Below, piece after piece: positions 56,660 to 64,000 of a DNA stretch of 64,000 nucleotides; the stretch's first letter is position 1, and every line of letters starts with the position of its first letter. This stretch comes from Sideroxydans lithotrophicus ES-1. GTDB lineage: Bacteria > Pseudomonadota > Gammaproteobacteria > Burkholderiales > Gallionellaceae. The position numbers and the translations under genes are program-made. The stretch is taken from NCBI RefSeq assembly GCF_000025705.1, contig NC_013959.1, forward strand, positions 1,992,001 to 2,056,000, in the 5' to 3' direction. The notes beneath the pieces were generated by a model. It ran no database searches. It was given only the letters and a program-made list of their open reading frames with translations, and had not been told where the DNA came from.

Positions 56660-57019
56660 ATGGCAACTGCAAAATCCACCACCGCAACAAAAACCTCCGT
56701 CACCAAACCCGTTGCCAAAAAGACGACCGCAGCAGCCACCGGCAAAACAGCGGCCAAGAAGGTGACCACCAAGACGGCGACAACCGCCAAAAAGCCGACA
56801 ACGGCAACCAGCAAGCCTGCAGTCGCGACGAAACCTGCCGCAAGCGCCAAAGCCACCACGCCAAAGACTGCACCGACACCTGAACAACGCTACAGAATGG
56901 TCCAGGACGCGGCCTATTTCATCGCCGAGAAGAATGGTTTCGTCAAAGGTTCGATGGATTACTGGATCGCCGCCGAGGCCGAGATCGAGGCCCTGCTGAC
57001 CGGCAAGGGCAAGAAGTAA
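56660..57019 (+). CDS. Histone H1-like Lys/Ala/Thr-rich protein with DUF2934
   Basis: 119 residues. Residues 1-73 are nearly all Lys, Ala, Thr and Pro (AAKKVTTKTATTAKKPTT), like bacterial histone H1-type tails. The C-terminal 45 residues (RYRMVQDAAYFIAEKNGFVKGSMDYW) are a DUF2934 domain. GAAAGGTAG precedes the ATG. Probably DNA-associated, which is inference. Ends back to back with the DUF190 gene. Confidence 0.85.
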   Translation: MATAKSTTATKTSVTKPVAKKTTAAATGKTAAKKVTTKTATTAKKPTTATSKPAVATKPAASAKATTPKTAPTPEQRYRMVQDAAYFIAEKNGFVKGSMDYWIAAEAEIEALLTGKGKK

Positions 57020-57337
57020 CTAGATCCGGGTGGTGCCGGATTCGACGGTGTAACTCACGTAGTTCAATTTGATCTTTTCCGCGCCGACCGCGGCAAGCAG
57101 CCGTTCTGCACTCTGTTCATCGATGATGAATTCGACTGCTACGGCAAGTTCTCCCGCCAGTTCGAAGAAAGTCTCTTCATGCAGTCTGCCGTGCTTGCCG
57201 AATCCGGCGATGGCGCGGAAGGCCGATCCGCCCGGCAGTTCCAGACGTTGCCCCAGACGCAACAGCCATTCGTACAGCAGTTCGCCCTGGTGATGTTGCT
57301 TCTCGGAAACGTAGAATCTGAGCACGACTGTCTGCAT
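57020..57337 (-). CDS. DUF190 family protein
   Basis: 105-residue soluble PII-like-fold protein (VVLRFYVSEKQHHQGELLYEWLL). DUF190 genes often sit next to crcB. GFGKHGRLHEETFFELAGELAVAVEFI is family-typical. Function unproved, possibly regulatory. Last gene of the ZIP-rimO-ykgJ-crcB cluster, 9 bp after crcB. Confidence 0.9.
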   Translation of the reverse strand: MQTVVLRFYVSEKQHHQGELLYEWLLRLGQRLELPGGSAFRAIAGFGKHGRLHEETFFELAGELAVAVEFIIDEQSAERLLAAVGAEKIKLNYVSYTVESGTTRI

Positions 57338-57346
57338 GTTGCCCCC

Positions 57347-57730
57347 CTATTGCTGTACCAGTTTGAACGTATACATCCCCAGCACCGTCATCAGCAGCGA
57401 ACCGCCGAGGTGCAGCGCAATGATCGCCGTGCCCCAGGCATATTGCCCGCGCATCAACAGCGTGACGGTCTCTGCCGAGAACGTCGAAAAGGTCGTGAGC
57501 CCGCCAAGGAATCCGGTGATGATGAACAGGCGCCATTCCGGCGACAGGCCTGGGTGCTGGATGAAGAAGGCGATGGCCAGTCCGATCAGGTAGCCGCCGA
57601 CGAGATTGGCGACAAGCGTGCCCGGCGGAAGCTCGGGCAGCGCCGGATTGAGCCACAGGCCCAAGCCCCAGCGCAACCAGGCGCCGACAGCGGCGCCCAG
57701 CCCTACAGCGAGGAAAGCATAGATCGTCAT
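57347..57730 (-). CDS. crcB: Fluoride-specific ion channel
   Basis: 127-residue four-helix membrane protein of the Fluc family, a dimer that exports fluoride. Contains [13 protein letters not shown], the conserved NLVGGYLIG and the signature [16 protein letters not shown]. No fluoride riboswitch could precede it because the ATG overlaps the ykgJ stop by 4 bp. The pairing with DUF190 is common. Confidence 0.95.
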   Translation of the reverse strand: MTIYAFLAVGLGAAVGAWLRWGLGLWLNPALPELPPGTLVANLVGGYLIGLAIAFFIQHPGLSPEWRLFIITGFLGGLTTFSTFSAETVTLLMRGQYAWGTAIIALHLGGSLLMTVLGMYTFKLVQQ

Positions 57731-58065
57731 GAATCAATTGTAGCAGGCGGAATGATGCCGCGCAGCTTGAAGCAACGCATGTTGGGCGAGCCGTCCAGTT
57801 CGTATTCGTTGAACTCGCGGCAAGTCGTGGGACGTTGTTCGTAGATGGCGCACGAGACCTGTTTGCCGACCTCGCCGCGCAATGCGACACAGCGTACCGG
57901 ATAGCTATTGGTCCCTTTCATGCACAGCATCTGCTGGTTCACTTGCTCGGTCAGTTCGGCAGGTACGATACCGCCCGGCGCTTCGGTGGATTCGCCCCAA
58001 TAGAGCGAAACGCGATAGTGGGCGCAGCAGGCGCCGCAGGTTTGACAGGGATTGCCCCCGCTCAC
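57727..58065 (-). CDS. YkgJ-family cysteine-cluster protein
   Basis: 112 residues from the GTG at 58065, which overlaps the rimO stop (GTGA); an ATG 21 bases upstream inside rimO was considered and rejected. Conserved Cys cluster [21 protein letters not shown], then [23 protein letters not shown] and MRCFKLRG (zinc or Fe-S type, eight Cys). Function unknown. The operon position between rimO and crcB is its only other clue. Confidence 0.9.
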   Translation of the reverse strand: MSGGNPCQTCGACCAHYRVSLYWGESTEAPGGIVPAELTEQVNQQMLCMKGTNSYPVRCVALRGEVGKQVSCAIYEQRPTTCREFNEYELDGSPNMRCFKLRGIIPPATIDS

Positions 58066-59387
58066 TTCTTGACCACTTCCGCCCATAGATCGTGCTCGTC
58101 GGAGTCGATGATCTTCACGGTGACGAACTCGCCGACTTCCAGTTGTTCGTCGTCGATGTACACCAGGCCGTCGATCTCCGGTGCGTCGGCAGCACTGCGT
58201 GCAACAGAGCCGTCATCATCCACATCGTCCACCAGCACGGTCATGGTCTGGCCGACTTTCTTCGCCAGCTTCCCTGCACTGATCTCTTCCTGCAGGTACA
58301 TCAGGCGCGCCAGGCGGTCTTCCTGCTCGTCGGGGTCGACATGATCCGGCAGTTCGTTCGAAGCGGCACCTTCCACCGGCGAATACTTGAATGCGCCAAC
58401 GCGATCGAGCTGCGCTTCTTCGATGAAATCGAGCAGTTCCTCGAACTCTTCTTCCGTTTCGCCCGGAAAACCGACGATGAAGGTGCTGCGCAGCACGATG
58501 TCAGGGCAGATGCTGCGCCATTGCTGGATGCGCTTGAGCACGTTCTCGCTGCTGGCCGGACGCTTCATCAGTTTCAGTATCCGCTCGTTGGCGTGCTGGA
58601 ACGGGATGTCGAGGTACGGCAGTATCTTGCCCTCGGCCATCAGCGGGATGACGTCGTCCACGCTCGGATACGGGTAGACGTAATGCAGGCGCACCCACAC
58701 GCCGAGGCTGCCGAGCGCTTCCGCCAGATCGGTCATGCGCGTCTTGAGCGGCTTGCCGCCCCAGAAGCCGGTGCGGTATTTCACATCCACGCCGTAGGCC
58801 GAGGTGTCCTGCGAGATGACCAGCAGCTCCCTGACGCCGGACTCGACCAGTTTCTCCGCTTCCAGCATCACATCGCCGACCGGACGGCTCACCAGGTCGC
58901 CGCGCAGGCTGGGGATGATGCAGAAGGTGCAGCGGTGGTTGCAGCCCTCGGATATCTTCAGGTAGGCGAAATGCTGCGGTGTGAGGCGCACGCCCTGCGG
59001 CGGCACCAGGTCGACATAGGGGTCGTGCAATCTGGGCAGGTGCTGGTGCACTGCGTTCATCACGGCATCCGTCTCATGCGGGCCGGTGACGGCGAGCACC
59101 TTGGGGTGCGTCTGCATTACGATATCGCCTTTGGCACCAAGGCAGCCGGTGACGATGACTTTTCCGTTCTCCTGCAATGCTTCGCCGATGGCTTCCAGCG
59201 ATTCCGCCACGGCGCTGTCGATGAAGCCGCAGGTATTCACAACCACCAGATCGGCGTCTTCGTAACTCGGCGTGATGATGTAGCCTTCGGCGCGCATGCG
59301 CGTGAGGATGTGTTCGGAATCGACCGTCGCCTTGGGGCAACCAAGCGAGACGAAACCGATCTGCGGTGCTGTTTTGCTGGATGTCAT
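58062..59387 (-). CDS. rimO: Ribosomal protein S12 methylthiotransferase
   Basis: 441-residue radical-SAM enzyme that methylthiolates the conserved Asp of ribosomal protein S12. N-terminal methylthiotransferase domain with Cys ([35 protein letters not shown]), radical-SAM CxxxCxxC in [17 protein letters not shown], and C-terminal TRAM domain ([13 protein letters not shown] ...). Distinguished from MiaB by the [14 protein letters not shown] start and the QDTSAYGVD motif. 4 bp after the ZIP gene. Confidence 0.97.
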   Translation of the reverse strand: MTSSKTAPQIGFVSLGCPKATVDSEHILTRMRAEGYIITPSYEDADLVVVNTCGFIDSAVAESLEAIGEALQENGKVIVTGCLGAKGDIVMQTHPKVLAVTGPHETDAVMNAVHQHLPRLHDPYVDLVPPQGVRLTPQHFAYLKISEGCNHRCTFCIIPSLRGDLVSRPVGDVMLEAEKLVESGVRELLVISQDTSAYGVDVKYRTGFWGGKPLKTRMTDLAEALGSLGVWVRLHYVYPYPSVDDVIPLMAEGKILPYLDIPFQHANERILKLMKRPASSENVLKRIQQWRSICPDIVLRSTFIVGFPGETEEEFEELLDFIEEAQLDRVGAFKYSPVEGAASNELPDHVDPDEQEDRLARLMYLQEEISAGKLAKKVGQTMTVLVDDVDDDGSVARSAADAPEIDGLVYIDDEQLEVGEFVTVKIIDSDEHDLWAEVVKK

Positions 59388-59391
59388 CGAA

Positions 59392-60165
59392 TCAACCTTC
59401 GATCAAATAGTTTGCCATCGCCACAGTGGCGATGCCCGCCGCGATCAGCAGCACTTGCTGCACGGTGTCGCGGATGTGGGTGCGTTTGTGCAGGCCGGGG
59501 ATAAGATCGGCCACGGCGATATAGATCAGGCTCGCTGCAGCCAATGCCAGCAGTGTCGGCACCAGCGATTGCATGTCCTGCAGAGCGACATAGCCCAGCA
59601 CACCGCCGACCAGCGTGGCGAAACTGGAAATCAGGTTGAGCTGGAAGGCCCGCTTCTTGGTGTAGCCGGAATGCAGCAGGACGGCGAAGTCGCCGACTTC
59701 CTGCGGGATCTCGTGCGCAATGATGGCCAGCGAAGTGACGATGCCAAGATGCACGTCGACCATGAAGGATGCGGCGATGATGATGCCGTCGATGAAGTTG
59801 TGGAAGGTATCGCCGACGATGACCATGGCACCGCTGCGCCCATGATCGTGCTCGCCGTGCTCATGCGGCTCGTGCGCCTCGCAATGCTCATGGTGGCAAT
59901 GGCGCCAGATCAGCACCTTCTCCAGCGTGAAGAACAGCAGGATACCGAGCAGCACCGTGGCGCTGACTGCGCTCACATTGGTGGTCAATTTGATCGCCTC
60001 GGGCAGGATGTCCAGGAACACCGCCGCGAGCAACGCACCGATGGCGAAGCTCACCAGCCCGCCCAGATATTGGGCCCGGGCCGTAAGCACGAACAATGCT
60101 GCCGCCAGCACGCTCAAGATGCCGCCCAGCAGGCTGGTGGTGACGATCCACGCCAAGATACTCAT
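59392..60165 (-). CDS. ZIP-family metal transporter
   Basis: 257 residues, eight predicted helices. A His-rich cytoplasmic loop ([22 protein letters not shown], key repeats HHEHC and HEHGEHDH) lies between helices 3 and 4. Metal-site helices contain [17 protein letters not shown] and [21 protein letters not shown]. Imports Zn or Fe by family; direction and metal not provable here. Ends 4 bp before rimO. Confidence 0.95.
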   Translation of the reverse strand: MSILAWIVTTSLLGGILSVLAAALFVLTARAQYLGGLVSFAIGALLAAVFLDILPEAIKLTTNVSAVSATVLLGILLFFTLEKVLIWRHCHHEHCEAHEPHEHGEHDHGRSGAMVIVGDTFHNFIDGIIIAASFMVDVHLGIVTSLAIIAHEIPQEVGDFAVLLHSGYTKKRAFQLNLISSFATLVGGVLGYVALQDMQSLVPTLLALAAASLIYIAVADLIPGLHKRTHIRDTVQQVLLIAAGIATVAMANYLIEG

Positions 60166-60209
60166 GCTAGAAGACCAGAATTAGGACAGGGCGCGGATTA
60201 TACCCAGTA

Positions 60210-61853
60210 TCAATGTCTGGCGCCGAACTCTGGCTGCTTGTTGTAGTACTTGAAGCTTTCACGCATGCGCCTGGACACGTCGTCGGGCACCTGCTCGAAG
60301 GCCACGCCGCAGATGTGCTTGTCTTCCTCGACGCGCTGCCAATTGATCCGCCCCCGCAGTTTGACCGGTTGCTGGCTCTGGTATTGCCTGAGGTCTTCCT
60401 GCGGCAGATACAGTTTCATCTCGATCGGCCGATTGCGTTCCAGCGCCTTGTTCATCTGCAATCGGATGCCGGTCATGCTGAAATCAAGGCTGCAACATTC
60501 CATCGATGTGTCCCCTTGTGTCACATGCACCAACAGCCGGTTCGCCGCGCGCGGGGCGGCGCGTTTTTCGTGATGTTCGATGGGCACGGGCTGAACATGA
60601 TCGAAGTTGAACCCAGTCATCAACTGGTTGAGCTTGCCGGTGACCTTGTGCAGTCCGTCGCCGATGATCGCCGTCGTTTCCACCTTCTCCGAGCTCTCAT
60701 GCAGGGTCGCGAAGAGCTCCTCCAGGGTCATGCGCAGCACATCCACATTGCCTATCTGTTTGCCGCTGGCCTCGGAGATGCCGCTGTTCGCGCTGGCAGT
60801 CTCCTCGATATCCACCGAGATGCGCTCGATCACCGTGGCGGTCTCGCCGGCCAGTTTCTGGTTGTCGTGGACCTTCCCCACCACCACGTTCATCGAATCG
60901 GTCACTTCGTGCACCTGTCCTCCAAGGCGCCCGATGATCTGCGATATCTCATCCGCAGACAGCGTCGTGCGTTCCGCCAACTTGCGCACCTCGTCCGCCA
61001 CCACCGCAAAGCCGCGCCCCTGTTCGCCGGCCCGCGCCGCTTCGATCGCGGCGTTGAGCGCCAGCAGGTTGGTCTGCCCGGCGATATCCTGGATCGTGGT
61101 GATGATGTCGTGTATCTGCGTTGCCGACTTCTCCAGTTCGGCGATCTTGACGGCAGCCAGATTCACTTGCTGCACCGTGTCTTCCATTTCGGAGATGCTT
61201 TTCTTGACGGTGTCGATGCCCTCGCGCGCCTTGGCTTCGGTCTCCCGCGCTCGCAGGGTCGCTTTCGTCGCCTGCTCCTGCACACTTTCCGATATCTGGT
61301 GCAGCTGACGGGTCGCGTCGTTCACCTCATCCGAACGGCTCTGTTCCTTGCGCCCCACTTCGGCGATCTCGTGCGAGATCTTGGCGATCTGGAACGCCGA
61401 CTGCTCCATTTCCTTGCCGCTCTCGTCGACCTCGCGCATGATGTGGTTGAGCTTGGAAAGGACGTCGTTGAAGCTCTTTTCCAGCTCGCCGATCTCGTCG
61501 CGCGAACGGTGCTCCACTTCCCTGGTCAGGTCGCCCGCTTCGACCGCCTTCAATGCGTGGCAAAGTGCCTGGATCGGTTTGACGAACAGGTTGGCCACGA
61601 AGGCGATGATGAAGAACTGGAGCATGAACTCCAGCCCCGATTCCCAGAACGAATTGAAGATGTAGGCGCCATGATTCGCTTCGAGCTGCCGGATGACTTC
61701 CTGGCTGACCTGACCTGCACGCGCGATCTCGACCATCTTGCCCAGTTCATGCGAGGCAAGCATACGGTTGTAGACGGTAGTGACCATCGTCACCATGAAG
61801 AAGCCGATCTGCAGCTTCCAGCGTATGCTGAGCGAGTTGTACCAGTTTCTCAT
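60210..61853 (-). CDS. Chemoreceptor-type signalling protein fused to PilZ
   Basis: 547 residues. Two membrane helices (about 14-32 and 77-95) around a short periplasmic loop, a HAMP-like stretch, then the methyl-accepting signalling hairpin with the hallmark QTNLLALNAAIEAARAGEQG. A PilZ domain (about 440-535) closes the protein: RAAPRAANR supplies the Arg motif and DFSMTGIRLQM the D/NxSxxG motif. Predicted to couple c-di-GMP to a chemotaxis-type complex. Located 44 bp upstream of the ZIP gene, so possibly the first gene of that operon. Confidence 0.94.
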   Translation of the reverse strand: MRNWYNSLSIRWKLQIGFFMVTMVTTVYNRMLASHELGKMVEIARAGQVSQEVIRQLEANHGAYIFNSFWESGLEFMLQFFIIAFVANLFVKPIQALCHALKAVEAGDLTREVEHRSRDEIGELEKSFNDVLSKLNHIMREVDESGKEMEQSAFQIAKISHEIAEVGRKEQSRSDEVNDATRQLHQISESVQEQATKATLRARETEAKAREGIDTVKKSISEMEDTVQQVNLAAVKIAELEKSATQIHDIITTIQDIAGQTNLLALNAAIEAARAGEQGRGFAVVADEVRKLAERTTLSADEISQIIGRLGGQVHEVTDSMNVVVGKVHDNQKLAGETATVIERISVDIEETASANSGISEASGKQIGNVDVLRMTLEELFATLHESSEKVETTAIIGDGLHKVTGKLNQLMTGFNFDHVQPVPIEHHEKRAAPRAANRLLVHVTQGDTSMECCSLDFSMTGIRLQMNKALERNRPIEMKLYLPQEDLRQYQSQQPVKLRGRINWQRVEEDKHICGVAFEQVPDDVSRRMRESFKYYNKQPEFGARH

Positions 61854-61983
61854 CCAATTCTCCAGAATAGCTCCCCACTTGTGCCAAATGAAGCCAGCAT
61901 CTCTATGACGACATCATGGGGAAAAACTTGAGGGAATTTAAGCGATCCGCCCAAAACACGGGATCCAGGATATTTCCGCGGGG

Positions 61984-63564
61984 TTAATGCCGCAGATCGA
62001 CCTTGCTGGTCTCCGGCAGGAACAGCAATCCGACCAGCGAAGCCAGGATCAGCATGCCTACCGGGTACCACAGCCCCGCCAGCGCGTCGCCCGCCTGCAC
62101 CGAAAGGAAGGTGACCATGAACGGCGACAGGCCGCCGATCCAGCCGGCGCTGAGGTTATGCGGCACCGCGGCCGCGGTATAGCGCGTGCGCGCGGTGAAC
62201 AATTCCGCCAGCACCGCCGTCTGCGGCCCGGTGATGAGTGCCACAGCGATGACCGGCACGACCAGCAGCAGGAACAGCATGTAACTGTTCACTTGGGTGC
62301 GGTCCGCTTTATCCACCCAGCCTTTGTTCTTCAATGCCTCACCCAAAGCTGCCGGCTGGTAGCCATATACCTCGCTATTGCCGCCAATGCTCACCACGGT
62401 GTTTTGCACCGCGAGTTGCTTCACGGTATAGGAGACGCCATTCTTGGTAAGGAATTCCTGGTTGCGTTCGCAATCGTTGGACACCTTGCGGAACGGGCCG
62501 TAATGGCAATCGGTGCCATACAGCACGACCGGAACTTCGCGATTGAAGCGTTCCTGCGCCGGGTTGCCGTAATGCTGCAGCGCCTTGAACACGGGCAGGA
62601 TGGTTGCCGCACCGAGGATCAGCCCGGCCAGCAGAACGGGTCTGCGTCCGATCTTGTCCGACAGCCAGCCACACACGATGGTGAGCGGGAACAGCAGCAG
62701 GGTGCTGGTCATCACCAGCGTGCTGGCGAGTTGCGCATCCAGCCGCACCACGCTTTTCAGGAACACGTTGGCATAGACCTGCGAGGAGAAGAACAGCAAC
62801 GATCCGCCGGCCGAGATGCAGAAGAACAGCAGCGCCATCCGCCCCAGCGTGCGGCGGTCGCTCAGGCATTCGCGCAGAGGCGCTTTGGAAACCGCACCCG
62901 CCGCCTGCAACTCGCGGAACACCGGCGATTCTTCCAGACTCATGCGCGTCTTGATGGAGATGAACAGCAGCAAGGCAGAGAACAGGAACGGGATGCGCCA
63001 GCCCCAGCTATTGAACGAGGGATCCGACAGGAACTGGTGCAGCAGAACGATCTGAAAGGTGGACACCAGGATGCCCAGCGGCCCCATCAATTGCAGCACG
63101 CTGGTGTAGACGCCACGCTTGCCGTGCGGCGCATGCTCGGTGAGATACACCGCCACGCCGCCGATCTCGCCGCCCACCGCGAAGCCTTGCAGCAGGCGCA
63201 ACAACAGCAGCAGCAAGGGTGCCGCGAAGCCGATCTGCGCGTAGGTCGGCAACAGCCCGACCAGAAAGGTGGTCGCGCCCATCAGCGAGATGGTGGCGAT
63301 AAAGATGGGACGTCGCCCGAATTTGTCTGCCAGCGATCCGAACAATGCCGAACCCAATGGCCGCACCACCATGCCGACGCCGAAAGTACCCAGGCTCATC
63401 AGCAGCGCCGCAGTGGGATTGTCCGGCGGGAAGAACAGCACGCTGAAATAGGTCGCCAGCGTGGCGAAAGTGAGGAAGTCGTACCATTCGAGAAAGGTGC
63501 CGAAACAGGAAGCGAGGACGATCTTGCGCTGGGTGGGAGTGAGTTCCTGCAGGGTCTTTTTCAT
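61984..63564 (-). CDS. MFS transporter, metabolite:H+ symporter type
   Basis: 526 residues, twelve helices. Starts with FGTFLEWYDFLTFATLATYF and has the MHS-type loops GSLADKFGRRPIFI and SDKIGRRPVLLAG. A loop of about 95 residues (roughly 340-435) between helices 8 and 9 contains two Cys (GTDCHYG, SNDCERN) and is larger than in the minimal fold, as in some proteobacterial MHS proteins. The substrate (organic acid, proline or betaine type) cannot be read from the sequence. Confidence 0.92.
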   Translation of the reverse strand: MKKTLQELTPTQRKIVLASCFGTFLEWYDFLTFATLATYFSVLFFPPDNPTAALLMSLGTFGVGMVVRPLGSALFGSLADKFGRRPIFIATISLMGATTFLVGLLPTYAQIGFAAPLLLLLLRLLQGFAVGGEIGGVAVYLTEHAPHGKRGVYTSVLQLMGPLGILVSTFQIVLLHQFLSDPSFNSWGWRIPFLFSALLLFISIKTRMSLEESPVFRELQAAGAVSKAPLRECLSDRRTLGRMALLFFCISAGGSLLFFSSQVYANVFLKSVVRLDAQLASTLVMTSTLLLFPLTIVCGWLSDKIGRRPVLLAGLILGAATILPVFKALQHYGNPAQERFNREVPVVLYGTDCHYGPFRKVSNDCERNQEFLTKNGVSYTVKQLAVQNTVVSIGGNSEVYGYQPAALGEALKNKGWVDKADRTQVNSYMLFLLLVVPVIAVALITGPQTAVLAELFTARTRYTAAAVPHNLSAGWIGGLSPFMVTFLSVQAGDALAGLWYPVGMLILASLVGLLFLPETSKVDLRH

Positions 63565-63599
63565 GTATGTCTATTCAGTCGATCTTGATCGTAACGGCA

Positions 63600-64000
63600 T
63601 CATGCCAGCCAGATGAACGTACCCATGCGCCCGGTCACGCCATCGCGACGGTAAGAGAAGAATTTGTCTTTCTGGTGATACGTACAGAACGTGCCGCCGA
63701 AGATGCGACTGATGCCGAGTGCTTCGAGCCGTTGGCGCGCCAGCAGGTAGATGTCGGCGCGATATTTGCCTTCAGTTCCAAGCGGGATGAACGCCTCCTG
63801 CGCCTTGGCATCATGCGCCATGAAAGTCGCGCGCACTTCGGGCCCCACTTCGAATGCATGTGGGCCGATCGCCGGTCCGAACCAGGCCATCAACTCTTGT
63901 GGCGCCCTCCCCATCGCCTTGACCGTCGCCTCGATCACGCCAGCCGCGAGCCCCTTCCAGCCTGCATGCACCGCACCGACCACGGTGCCCGCCTCATCGC
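63600..64000 (-). CDS. pgeF: Peptidoglycan editing factor PgeF (laccase domain), 5' end outside window
   Basis: About 133 C-terminal codons of a YfiH/PgeF protein. The frame runs open through the right edge. Visible: AVHAGWKGLAAGVIEATV (catalytic His), GPAIGPHAFEVGPEV and CTYHQKDKFFSYRRDGVTGRM, the family's Cys/His copper-zinc motifs. The usual protein is about 240-260 residues, so roughly half is missing. In E. coli it hydrolyses wrong UDP-MurNAc-L-Ser and may link to cell-wall editing. Confidence 0.95.
   Translation of the reverse strand, partial: DEAGTVVGAVHAGWKGLAAGVIEATVKAMGRAPQELMAWFGPAIGPHAFEVGPEVRATFMAHDAKAQEAFIPLGTEGKYRADIYLLARQRLEALGISRIFGGTFCTYHQKDKFFSYRRDGVTGRMGTFIWLA

Noticed and set aside
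58092-59504. 470-codon plus-strand frame
   Set aside because: Antisense to rimO, whose catalytic motifs are intact.
60213-61931. 572-codon plus-strand frame
   Set aside because: Antisense to the PilZ chemoreceptor; no ribosome site, no recognisable domain.
61987-63588. 533-codon plus-strand frame
   Set aside because: Antisense to the MFS gene and rich in Gln/His/Arg; a shadow of a hydrophobic protein.

Overview
The window looks like chromosome from a betaproteobacterium. The yqjD-yqjE-yqjK set, ygfZ, tadA, rimO, purL, a PIN-PhoH protein, trhA and a dense set of c-di-GMP proteins all fit. The overall style resembles Nitrosomonadales/Gallionellaceae, but that placement is inference from gene content, not from a marker gene. 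No rRNA, tRNA, CRISPR array, transposase or integrase was seen.

Layout. 1-4.5 kb: the 3' part of acetyl-CoA synthetase, a MltD-like lytic transglycosylase with ten exact 15-bp repeats in its linker, and a yqjDEK envelope operon. 4.6-12.6 kb: a Yej-type peptide ABC transporter (yejBEF) whose likely substrate-binding gene lies two opposite-strand genes away and carries a frameshift. 12.6-21.4 kb: housekeeping genes (ygfZ, a CbiM-like membrane protein, GNAT, L,D-transpeptidase, tadA, trhA, bcp, phoH-like, gst, msrB, yciB, yciI, parvulin). 21.5-27.3 kb: an RND efflux operon (adaptor, pump, outer-membrane channel) behind a 15-bp tandem repeat that overlaps a TATAAT box. 27.4-34.7 kb: a MASE1-PAS-GGDEF cyclase, a lipoprotein of unknown role, djlA, a Ser/Thr kinase-HDOD-GAF protein and an OB-fold secreted protein.

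34.8-47 kb is the accessory part. It holds many small secreted or membrane proteins, a pair resembling phage Rz/Rz1 spanins, a triple-PAS GGDEF-EAL protein, a truncated membrane PAS protein, a KTSC protein, a rhodanese, a CBS protein, an orphan pstS and two predicted outer-membrane proteins. Three nearly identical 34-bp promoter-like elements, each with an AACT...AGTT dyad over the -10, precede the spanin-like pair, the PAS protein and a DUF4124 gene. This is the best candidate here for an undescribed local regulon.

47.3-64 kb: a 1011-residue sensor GGDEF-EAL protein preceded by a possible 17-codon leader, purL, nnrD (with a palindromic repeat inserted in frame), DUF2937, a spermidine synthase-like gene, a histone H1-like DUF2934 protein, the ZIP-rimO-ykgJ-crcB-DUF190 operon, a chemoreceptor fused to PilZ, an MFS transporter and the 3' part of pgeF.

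Cyclic-di-GMP is the common thread: three GGDEF proteins (two with EAL) make or degrade it, and the PilZ chemoreceptor could bind it. A family of near-identical GGCGACC hairpins serves as terminators at four places.
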